NCBI RefSeq assembly: GCF_000003815.2
Contig: NC_049992.1
Span: 3,668,551-3,732,550, forward strand
Length of the DNA: 64,000 bases
Direction of reading: 5' to 3'
From: Branchiostoma floridae
Lineage: Eukaryota > Chordata > Leptocardii > Amphioxiformes > Branchiostomatidae
Positions 11,314-20,794 of this stretch are shown here, one piece after another. Both the position numbers and the translations under genes were made by a program. Numbering within the stretch: position 1 is the first letter of the stretch; the number at the start of each line of letters is the position of its first letter. The notes under the pieces were generated by a model. The model made no database searches, was not told the DNA's origin, and saw nothing but the letters and a program-made list of their open reading frames with translations.

Positions 11314-14300
11314 ATAGGTGCTGATGCCAGTGGGTCGAGGCCCGCTAAGCTGGCCGTTCCCCCCGCGGGAAGACGAGTATGTACATCTGCCAGGAGAGCG
11401 GTACGACGCGCAGCTGCACCACTTTGTGTACAACAAACAATGGCTACGGAAAAAGTTCCCTCCTGACACTCCCTACTTCTGTAAGTGTAAATGGCATTAT
11501 TATTTGTCTGGTATGTAGGAATAGGAGAGAGGAGACAAAGATAGAGGAGAGAAGGAAACAGATGAGAGAAGGGAGAGAAGGAACGAGAGACAGATGAGAG
11601 AAAGAGAAGAGAGAAGGAATAAGAGACAGATGAGTGAAAGAGAAGGAAGGACAGATGAGTGAAAGAGAGGGGAGAGAAGGAATAAGAGACAGATGAGAGA
11701 AAGAGAGAGAGAGAAGGGAGAGGAGGAAAGAGAGACAGATCAGACAGAGAGAGGAAGGAAACAGATGAGAGAAGGGAGAGAAGGAACGAGAGACAGATGA
11801 GAGAAAGAGAAGAGAGAAGGTATAAGAGACAGATGAGTGAAAGAGAGAGAAGGAAAGACAGATGAGTGAAAGAGAGGGGAGAGAAGGAATAAGAGACAGA
11901 TGAGAGAAAGAGAGAGAGAGAAGGGAGAGGAGGAAAGAGACAGATCAGACAAAGAGAGAGGAAGGAAACAGATGAGAGAAGGGAGAGAAGGAACGAGAGA
12001 CAGATGAGAGAAAGAGAAGAGAGAAGGAATAAGAGACAGATGAGTGAAAGAGAGAGAAGGAAAGACAGATGAGTGAAAGAGAGGGGAGAGAAGGAATAAG
12101 AGACAGATGAGAGAAAGAGAGAAGAGAGAAGGAGAGAAGGAAACAGACAGATGAGTGAAAGAAGAGAGAAGAGAGAAGGAATAAGAGACAGATGAGTGAA
12201 AGAGAGAGAAAAGGAAAGAGACAGATGAGAGAAAGATGAGAGAGATGAGAGAAGGAATGAGACAGATGAGAGAAAGAGGAGAGAGAGAAGGAAAGAGATA
12301 GATGAGTGAAAGAATAGAGAGGGAGAGAAGAGTGGCTTTATGAGAGGGATAGAGAGGGGGATATAGAGATGGGAGAGAGAGAGAGGTACACTGTACCGTA
12401 CAGGAAAAGAGAGAGGGAGATAAGATATATGAGAGAGGGTGAGATAGAAGAGGGAGGGATAGTGGGAGACAAGAGAGGTACTAAGAGACGGAGACAGGGG
12501 GAGGGAGAGAGAGAGGGAGGGATAGAGTGGAAAGAAAGAGAGAGCGGGGGAGAAGAGAACTTTATGGCTAAGAGACAGAGAGGGAGACGGAGGAGGGAGG
12601 GAGAGAAAGGGAGAGGATAAAGAGGGGGAGATAGAGATGGAGAAGAAGAGAGATAAGAGAGAGGGGAGAGAGACACACACAGCTAGACAGATAATTTGTT
12701 TACAAGATTGTTGGTACTTGTCTCTGCTTCAGCGATCATCAGACAGCCTTTCAGCCATCTTAAGTCCCAGTTTAACTACTACCGCCTTCCTGGCCTCCTT
12801 GGCATAGATAAGTCGCCAAACCCGCTCAAGACGTTCCTTAAGGACCCTTGGAGGTATCAGAACAAGTCTGAAGTTTTCTTCCCCCACGTGAACGTGACTT
12901 GGGACGGTTCGAGGAACCCCATGAGCTTCGACCTTGGGTGGCCGGCAGTGAAGGCTGACAGCGAGGTGGGTGGGCATTTCTCCTGGATACCTCTAGTAAC
13001 CATGGTTACAAGTGGCTGTTATGTCTCATAATACATGACTAGTAGTAGCAGTAGCTAATACTTGACTTCAATCTTGTTTTGGATTTGACATTTCATGTTC
13101 ACACGTGGCTTCTTATTAGTTAATTCTTGTTGATAACTTTGATTGATATATAGATCTAAGAGTTATTGTTCTATTTTATAAACTGTTGTGTACATGTACC
13201 AAGTGGTATTGTACTAGTACTAGTATGTAGTTCATTCTACTAGTGACGGTCCGTGTCTTATCCAGTAACTTTTGTAACTTGTACTTTATAGGGATTGATT
13301 TGTCTACTGATACATGTAAAAGCCGCTTAATTGCACAGCCTATTTGCCAGTAAATTTCGTGCAATTATCCGGCTGGTGCAATAATGCGAAGTTATCTAGC
13401 TGGACCACACCGGTTTGCGATTTGGAGAATCCGTGCAGTTAACAGAAGTGTGTGTTAATCCGGTGTGCAATTAACTGGCTTCTACCTACCTACCTACCTA
13501 CCTACTTGACTGGCTTCTACTGTACTAAATAACTCAATCCGACAACTGTATTGTAACTTGTAGAGATTACGACAGTTTGTCTTAAGAAGGAAATGTGGAG
13601 TACTTCTAACAACTACCATCTCTACAATCAGGAGGAAGCGCGTGCCTACATCACTCAGCTCGAAACCGACTTTAAGCTGGTCCTGATCCTGGAACACATG
13701 GACGAGTCGGCTGTCCTTCTAAGACGCCTGATGTGCTGGAAGACTCAAGACGTTGTCTACTACTTAAAGAAGAAAAACGAGCGCGAGTACTCCTTTAAGA
13801 AGTATGTACCAACGCCGAAGGAGATTGCGAACCACCGCCGTTGGAGCGCAGTAGACTACATGCTGTACGAAACTTTCAACAAGTCACTCTGGCAGAAAAT
13901 AGAAGATCAGGTAAAGAAAATTCCAAGCCAAAAATGATGGGTGATACTTAAAGGGGATAGGGGATTAATAAGCCAAGGTTACTACCATTCTACTGTATAG
14001 TTGTGAGTCATGGACTATGACAGTAGCCCAGAGCAAAAAATTGGATGGTACTTATACGAAAATGTTAAGAAAGGTTTATTATGTTTCATGGAGAGACTGT
14101 TTAACCAACAAGCAATTATACGGCCCACTCCCAGCCATTTCATCTGTGGTGAGGCAGCGCCGGCTCGCCCTGGCAGGGCACGTGGTTCGTGGGAACGAGC
14201 CTGCAGGGAGACTAATGGACTGGCTGCCAGAAGGAAGGCGCAGAGTTGGCCGACCATACATTACCTTAAACACAATGATAGAAACAGACACTGGACTGTC

Positions 14301-16166
14301 AGGGTCTAGTTTAATGTCTGCCATGAAGGACAGAACATACTGGAAAACTTGTGCTTTGGACTGTGCCTCACCAGTGTAAAACCGGATGAAATGATGAATG
14401 ACTACCATTTGATCTACACAATGAAAATATTTCTTTGCTAGTAGAAATACAGTAAAACAAAGATTGTTCTTTCACTAATTTTATTCTCCCAATGCAACTG
14501 GTCTCTCAAAAACTCTTTGCTGCCTTAAATTTTCTTTTTTTTTCTCAACTGTTCTTGAAAAACTGCTTTGATACCTATATGTTGCTAGAATTATATAGCA
14601 GAATTCAACAGGTATCGTTTCTTGATTTAAACTTTCTTTAAATGCTATCCTCTCTTCCATCAGGGTCCAGACTTCTTCGATGAGGTTGAATACTTCAAGC
14701 GCATCAACGCAGACATCAGCAGCCACTGCACAAGAACCATGGAGCAGCACAAGAAAAGAACTAAACACAAGAAGAGACAACAGAAAAGGGAAACCCTGGT
14801 GGTGCCGGTATCTAAGTGGAGCCCGGAGTTTGTGGTGGACTACACATTCTGTTTTTACATCACGCCAAAAAAGGTAGGAACAATGGTTGCAGTAGCCTGG
14901 TATCCAGCCGTATTATAGCTCCCGAGTCTCTTCTGGCCTGGCCTGGTATCCAGCCGTATTATAGCTCCCGAGTCTCTTCTGGCCTGGCCTGGTATCCAGC
15001 CGTATCATAGCTCCCGAGTCTCTTCTGGCCTGGCCTGGTATCCAGCCGTATTATACTATAGCTCCCGAGTCTCTTCTGGCCTGGCCTGGCCTGGCCTGGT
15101 ATCCAGCCGTATTATACTTTTATAGCTCCCGAGTCTCTTCTGGCCTGGCCTGGCCTGGCCTGGTATCCAGCCGTATTGTAGCTCCCTAGTCTCTTCTGGC
15201 CTGGTATCCAGCTGTATTATCCTGGTATCCAGCCGTATTGTAGCTCCCTAGTCTCTTCTGGCCTGGTATCCAGCTGTATTATAGCTCCCGAGTCTCTTCT
15301 GGCCTGGCCTGGTATCCAGCCGTATTATAGCTCCCGAGTGTCTTCTGGCCTGGCCTGGTATCTTGAGAGACTTGAGTGCTATAATACGGCTGGATACCAG
15401 GCCAGAAGAGACTCGGGAGCTACAATACGGCTGGATACTAGGCTATGGTTGCAGTCTTTACTCCTCACTGATAAAAGGTAGTGTCGACTAAAAAAAGTCT
15501 TGTTTAGTTATTTTTTTCAGTTTTTCAGGGAACACTACAACAATAAAGATATGGGCAAGTCAATATTTTCAAGGCCGTAGGGGGCTAGGGGCAGTAGATT
15601 GTTGTTCACTGTGGATAGGGCATGGTAGCGTATTGGAAGGCAGAGCCCATCCCTCTCCTTCCAACATCTTTTAGTAAGTCTTACCTCTCCATCTGAAGGC
15701 TGGTACCAGTCTGCTGGTACCCATTTTTACAACTTGGTGGAGTGAGAAAAGTTATGTTAAGTACCTTTCCAAAGGACTCTAGATTGATACCATGACAGGA
15801 CTTGAATCCAGGACCTCTGGGTTTTACTTTTAGTCCAAACACCCTGGCCTATACAGATACACCACATGACCCTACACTAATATAGATAACATTCAACTTA
15901 ACAATAGAAATTTAAAAAATACCCACATTACATCTTTGAAAACATGATTATACCGATATCTTGTTGGTTTCTGTTCTAACTGCTTTGTTGTTTCCTAAAT
16001 GCAGACCATCACTCTAGACGTTGTGATGAGGGGAGGACGGAAGTACAGCAAAGAGGAGATGAGCTACGCGATAATCGGTATAACGACAAACCTGGCACGT
16101 ATCCGCAAAGGACTGCCAACCTATAACAGCAAACGTGACGCCAAGCTAGCTGGGATCAAGATTTAA
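9697..16166 (+). CDS. Galactose-3-O-sulfotransferase family protein (GAL3ST-like), complete
   Basis: Seven exons: 9697-9866, 10486-10645, 11318-11480, 12733-12965, 13587-13910, 14664-14873, 16005-16166; 473 aa, phases agree. The start is ATG ATG at 9697, shortly after a possible acceptor at 9673. Residues 13-30 form one hydrophobic segment (signal anchor), so it is a type II Golgi protein. FTKGHKTGSTT (about 85-95) is the 5'-phosphosulfate loop for PAPS; IIRQPFSHLKSQFNYY (166-181) is the 3'-phosphate site; LVLILEHMDESAVLLRRLMC in exon 5 is typical of the family. Family role: transfer of sulfate to O-3 of terminal galactose on glycolipids or glycans. Which member (1-4) cannot be told. The exon 2 donor is an unusual GTACTT, and the exon 5 acceptor has a weak pyrimidine tract. 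Introns hold GATT repeats, a purine tract, a LINE piece and a minisatellite. Confidence 0.92.
10136..10290 (+). mobile_element. MITE-like repeat, family 'AAATGCATTTAA'
   Basis: Begins CTGTAAATGCATTTAATTTC and repeats TTTCGCGGTAGC. It matches 23397-23552 and the minus-strand copy at 5286-5500. It lies in sulfotransferase intron 1. Confidence 0.6.
11244..11317 (+). repeat. (GATT)n microsatellite against a 3' splice site
   Basis: About 11 GATT units end at ATTATAG, the acceptor of sulfotransferase exon 3, so the microsatellite takes the place of a normal polypyrimidine tract. GATT-like and GATCAATT sequence also extends back to about 10990, with a repeated block GTACCCAGAGCCTCTCCAAA at 11054 and 11163. 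Confidence 0.85.
11520..12680 (+). repeat. 1.1-kb homopurine (GA-rich) minisatellite
   Basis: Nearly pure A/G on the plus strand, built of variants of GGAATAAGAGACAGATGAGT and GAAAGAGAGAGA, inside sulfotransferase intron 3. The complementary strand reads as long Ser/Leu/Pro-rich open frames, which are a by-product of composition. Confidence 0.9.
13316..13487. mobile_element. MITE, 'AGAAGCCAGTTAATTGCAC' family
   Basis: The right end GTGCAATTAACTGGCTTCTA pairs with the left end AAAGCCGCTTAATTGCAC. The second copy is at 21246-21419. It lies in sulfotransferase intron 4. Confidence 0.65.
13985..14385 (+). mobile_element. Non-LTR retrotransposon fragment: C-terminal end of a reverse-transcriptase protein
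   Basis: The plus frame reads SCESWTMTVAQSKKLDG, VSWRDCLTNKQLYG, RQRRLALAGHVVRGNEPAGR, RRRVGRPYITLNTMIETDTG and SAMKDRTYWKT, the typical segment after the RT domain in LINE ORF2 proteins. Only about 125 codons remain, ending in a stop at 14377-14379. It lies in sulfotransferase intron 5, same strand. Confidence 0.85.
14893..15437. repeat. Minisatellite of ~45-60 bp units with an inverted end
   Basis: About nine copies of GGTATCCAGCCGTATTATAG plus CTCCCGAGTCTCTTCTGGCC with variable numbers of GGCCT. From about 15362 the unit appears inverted (CGGCTGGATACCAGGCCAGA), so the end can fold back. It lies in sulfotransferase intron 6, starting 20 bp after the exon 6 donor. Confidence 0.9.
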
Positions 16167-16186
16167 GTTCAACAGAAACACCAGCT

Positions 16187-16196
16187 AATAAATAAA
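16187..16196 (+). terminator. Polyadenylation signal of the sulfotransferase gene
   Basis: Two overlapping AATAAA hexamers about 20 bp after the stop codon at 16166. A cleavage site shortly after is expected. Confidence 0.7.
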
Positions 16197-16770
16197 AGCA
16201 CAAGTTTAACAGTCTGTGAATTGCTCGTCGCTCTCTATACAATTCATATGTATCAATGAAGGTATTGTCTGTGTTAAGTATACTTACACTTTCAGTGTTA
16301 AGTTTACTTAGACTTTGCTACTACATTTATAGACACCATATAGATTCCACTTTACTGGACCTCTTATAACGTTATTGTAGTTTTTGTGTACTTAGAATGC
16401 TGTTATTCATTATCATCCTTTCCATATCAAATTCCATTTGTATTGGCTGTTTTTGTCAGAAGGACAAGCCTATGTACAGTACTATATAATAGCCATAGAC
16501 TAGTAGTTATTGATGCCCAGGGATTGAAACCAACCCTGTAAAAATCCCTTGGTTTGCAATAATGAACTTGGCAACAATGTTTAATATCACTGTAGATATA
16601 GTGGCCAGCTTTATACATGTGCTATGGTACAGTCTACCACTTACTAGGAACACTGAATTTTTTGTTATTTTGGAAATCTGTCACACTGTAACATTGTAAC
16701 AAAGAGTAACATTGAGAGCAGTTAGCTTACTATGGTATGGTTACCACTTTCCAGGAACACTGATTTTTAG

Positions 16771-16829
16771 GGTCTGCCTAAACACCACAAACGACTGTAA
16801 TATGGCAGTGTGTGGTGTTTAGGCAGACC
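16771..16829. repeat. Perfect 19-bp stem hairpin downstream of the sulfotransferase gene
   Basis: GGTCTGCCTAAACACCACA at 16771-16789 pairs with TGTGGTGTTTAGGCAGACC at 16811-16829 across a 21-nt loop, which has a further ACTG/CAGT pairing. Confidence 0.8.
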
Positions 16830-17396
16830 GTGATTTTTATCAACTTAATAACTTGAACAAATCAGTCACACCACTGAAGGGACAGCCCAACTATCTCCAA
16901 GATCTGTGTGTACACACAGACTCGATGTACTCTCCAGCAACTCACAATCATCACTGGCCTTGGAGAGACAAATAAGATATGACTCGAAACTGAACCAAGT
17001 GAAACCCAGCACCAAGACGAAATAGAACAACAACAACTCCAAGATTGAAAAAAAAAAGGAATGAATAATCCTTTGTCCCAGATACTGTTTGTTCTTGTTG
17101 TTGAGATCTGAATAACCATGCTTTTCGCTTGCTAACCACACCGCGGTTACTACGGAGGCTGGCACCCAGGCTAGAACCATGCGAGAACTGGGACAAGTCA
17201 ACAAGTCAACAACAACCTAACGAAAACAGCTGGAAAAACAAACAAAATTCTTGTCCCTACTTTCATGTTTGTGAGTGTTTGAGTTGCTTCCTTACCTGGA
17301 AAGGCGTTCCCGTTCCCTTAAGTTTGTGAAGACGTTTTTGAAGACGTTTGTGAAGACACACTCGTCAGAAAGGCGTGAACGTTGCCCTCTCCGCCC
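16830..17396. other. Intergenic, no gene recognised
   Basis: Short open frames on both strands overlap each other, have no family signal and lack joined exons. I see nothing else here. Confidence 0.5.
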
Positions 17397-18815
17397 TCTC
17401 CTTGCCCCAGTCGAACCGCAGAGCTCTATGCGCATCCGTTCTGCGCAGCCTTCTCTAAGACAGGTCATACGCCGGAACGCAGTTTGTCCTGGTTTGACCC
17501 CGCTGCATGCGTATAAACAACTGCCTGTTGTGCAACAAAATGACCTCAAACCTACGTAATGTTTATATTTTTTCACATCCACATGACTTGCCCAGCACAG
17601 CCATGTTGATATCTATTGCATTGCAAAAGATCAGCCAACGTTGTAGCCCCCGAAAAAAAAGCAATTTTCGGTCTGTGTATTTGTGATTATCTTTTCTCCA
17701 GTTTGCCGGGGCACAGTCAGTTTTGTCCACAGTCGGACAGTCCAGTTCCTCACCTTTACATTGATACCAAACTTGAATGGTAAGTTTTAGGAGAAACGGT
17801 TTTGCCCCCAAAAAAACTACAGCCATGTCAAATTCCCCGGCGTCTTTTTTTCGAATGAGAAGCTGCACACACTGATCTTTCACTATACTTTACAAAACTC
17901 AGACATGATGTTTGACATCATTACGCTTGCACATGAATCCTACTTATTCTGGCTTCTGGATAATGTTAGTTTTATTTTGGTGGGTTTCCCGAAATCTATT
18001 TGCGACGGCAAGACTTGAGCCGTTAGTTATATCAACTTTTCCAAATGCTGGTTGAACTTGCAACATTAGGCCTGACCCCCGCGGCACGAACATGGAACGT
18101 ACCGGCTGGGTTCCACCGTTCGAACCCAGGTTCGGACCAGGAGTTCCAAACAGATTGACTCAAAATATGATGAATCTTAAAAACTCTTACTTTGCACTAA
18201 AACTCTGTGTCTATGTGTGTTTGGTTATCATCATGCCACTTATTATATTGCATGTGACAGCCGCACCCATTCAGATTCTTGTACCAAGAAATGAGGTCTG
18301 TGACACAATGCGAAATGTATAAAAATTGGGTCCGTCCGCAGGGTAGTGTGCTTTGGTAGCTACAACCAGACTGAAACTTCACCGCTGTGATTTGTGCATG
18401 TTCGCAGTTAATTTGGGGGCAAAACCGTTTCTCCTAAAATTTACCCTTCAAGTTTGGTATCAATGTAAAGGTGAGGAACTGGACTGTCCGACTGTGGACA
18501 AAACTGATTGTGTCCCGGCCAACTGGATAAAAGATAATCACAAATACAGAGACCGAAAATTGCTTTTTTTTGAGGGGCCACAACGTTGGCTGATCTTTTG
18601 CACTGCAATAAATATCCACTTGGCTGTGCTGAGCAAATCATGTAGATACGAAAAAGTATAAACATTATGTATATCTAAGGTGTCTTTGTTGCAAAATAAG
18701 CTGTTGTTTACACCCATGCAGCGGGGTCAGCCCGTGACCCGGCGTAAGCCGTATTTCAGAGAATAACGCGTTCTAGGGTGACCTGCGGTTCGACTGTTGC
18801 CCCTGTTCCGCCCAG
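17397..18815. repeat. Large foldback repeat: ~400-bp inverted arms around a ~600-bp centre
   Basis: Arms at about 17397-17815 and 18415-18815 are inverted copies, roughly 85-90% alike in the inner 250 bp and weaker outside. Matching blocks include GGGGGCAAAACCGTTTCTCC and GACTGTCCGACTGTGGACAA inside, and GCAGCGGGGTCA and GCGGTTCGACTG outside. Each arm has an open frame reading outward with VWYQCKGEELDCPTVDKTDC. Between the arms these frames differ mostly by amino-acid-changing substitutions, so I do not call them genes. No transposase is visible. Confidence 0.75.
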
Positions 18816-18940
18816 GAATGGATGACCTCAAGTTACCTTTGACCTCCTCGTACCCAGGATTTCCCATGACGATGCATATCTGTTTTGGTTTAAATCGACG
18901 CCGCTCAACAAAGAAAAATATTCTATTTCCACTCCAATTT

Positions 18941-19090
18941 TGCAGTAAAACATTGCTATCAGCAGCCATATACATACACATGTTTGTTTGATGATTTTAA
19001 AACGCTAGTCCAGGTAGAGATCTGGACCAGAGAGCGCCAGATTGGAGGATTACGCATGCGGAGTAGGGCTTTGGTTGAGACATTTAGTCG
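18941..19090 (+). repeat. Left end of the segmental duplication (copy 1)
   Basis: AAAACATTGCTATCAGCAG, GATGATTTTAAAACGCTAGT and GTAGGGCTTTGGTTGAGAC recur at 27308-27452 in the same orientation. The copies lie upstream of the two TARDBP copies. Confidence 0.8.
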
Positions 19091-19463
19091 ATCAGTTCAC
19101 TATACTTTAGGGGTGTCATCTTTTATTATACTAGATTTGATCTTAATAAAAGAAATATATTCTTGAAAAGGTTCATACGGAGAAGATGTTAATTAATACT
19201 GTCTTCCTAATTATATCACAGGCATACGCTATGTACGTTTTGGTATAAAACAAATACACACAAAAATTTTCTGTATACCTTGTATTTGATGAATATGGTA
19301 CAGTCTGCGTACCTTGCTCTTATTTGCCGCCATTTTGGATAAAAAGGTGGGTTGGAATTTTGGGTTACTTTGTTTGTTCCGATTTTAGTGCTCAGAAAAC
19401 GAGCAAGAACGCCGTAACTTAAGTTTTTATTTCTCTAGATCTAGAAGGGCTTTAAATTGTGCA

Positions 19464-19640
19464 TGTGCGGAGTCTGGAAGTTTTTGAAGTCTTGTTATTT
19501 GGGTGAAAACTGAGGCATGTGCAACACGCAGATGCACATGAGGTCATGATGACTCATGTGATCGGAATCTCGTGTTCCTGCAGATTTTCTACCTGTCCCC
19601 AAAATAAGTACAATTTCCTTGCTAAACTTGCAGTAAACTT
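19464..19640 (+). promoter_or_regulatory. Duplicated upstream block, candidate TARDBP promoter or 5' UTR region
   Basis: Matches 29998-30175. Shared blocks are GTGCGGAGTCTGGAAGTTTT, GGGTGAAAACTGAGGCATGT and CTCATGTGATCGGAATCTCG, the last including an E-box-like TCATGTGA. In copy 2 this block lies directly next to the exon-2-like sequence. The promoter role is inference from position and conservation. Confidence 0.5.
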
Positions 19641-20149
19641 AGATGTACGTTTTTTTTATAGCGAGAATTCAGTAGCAGGTTTTTTTGGGGGGGGGGGTCT
19701 AGTATGGATATGGGGCATGCCATGAGAATGACTTACTTGACTTATATATTGAGAATATTGCCCAAAAAATTTGGTTGGTGTCGATCATACATGTTAAAAT
19801 TTTGGTTTATACCCCATTTTTTCAGTAGCACAACGATAGAAGTTGGAAGCAAACTTCAAGTTACCTCTCTTAGGGCACATAGTCATGTAAATTATGCATC
19901 ATTATTTTTTTACACATGGCCAAATTATCACTTGAATTGACTGACTCTCAAAGCATGTAACATCAACAATACGCTAGTTCACAGTTTGACGTGCAAACAT
20001 GTAATGTGATGCATTGTGGTAAAAAAAATCAAGGTCCCTGGCCATTGTAAATTAGTCTTCGACTAATAAATGCATCAACTTGTGTTGCCTTGCCACCGAT
20101 AGATCTGTTTGGGGACTACATGGAATCATGAACTAGCTTGTTGGTCAAA

Positions 20150-20512
20150 CAGGGCTCTAGCCAGCGTCTGTTTTTCCGTCAATTGACGGAAATTTGCTGC
20201 GTCTGACGGAAAAATTTTAAAACCAATCCGTCAACCTTGACGGACAAAAATCCTTGGTGGAAGTTACAGGCGGCTTTGGGGCGCCGTCCACGGCTGTAAA
20301 AGCCACACACTGTTTGTTTTGCTATTGTTATGATTGTTGACAATGTGTGTCGGTGCCCTTTCGCATACGATGATCTCATTAAAACCTGTTTTTGAAGGTC
20401 TCAATGACAACATTAACTACTTTGTAGTGTCATAGGGAAAATGAATTTTCGCGGTTTTCACGACGATTGGAATTGGCTGACGGAAAAAAATTTCGAGCTG
20501 GCTAGAGCCCTG
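20150..20512. mobile_element. hAT-type MITE
   Basis: The TIRs CAGGGCTCTAGCCAGC and GCTGGCTAGAGCCCTG are inverted. The flanks TGGTCAAA (20142-20149) and CGGTCAAA (20513-20520) give an 8-bp duplication with one mismatch. Non-coding, 363 bp, between the upstream block and TARDBP exon 1. Confidence 0.85.
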
Positions 20513-20794
20513 CGGTCAAAAGTGCCAGGAAGTTGATACCTACAGACTAGACAAGTATGTGTGGAGTAGCACCCAGTATTAGAGTTCCGCTCAAGCCCGG
20601 AACATTGTTCCATTAATCAGAAGAGTGACCTAAACTGGAGTGCCTTACTACGTGGCCAAAAAGATTTACTGCCTATCTATCTATTATTTACACAATTACA
20701 GTACTACTTGGGTTGGTCTTCTTCAGAAAGTATATTCTTCCACATTTTTTATCCCATACTTAGTCGGACTTGAATCCCACGTTAGCCAATCATC

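Noticed and set aside
11268-12680. 470-codon minus-strand open frame rich in Ser, Leu and Pro
   Set aside because: It is the complement of the GA minisatellite in a sulfotransferase intron; the frame is open because such repeats lack stop codons, and there is no family signal.
14017-14379. Possible gene of 120 residues between sulfotransferase exons
   Set aside because: Recognised as a LINE ORF2 C-terminal fragment.
17563-18661. Pair of Cys-rich proteins in the foldback arms
   Set aside because: Differences between the arms are mostly replacement changes (I count about 14 against 4 silent), and there is no start-to-stop gene context; kept only as a repeat.
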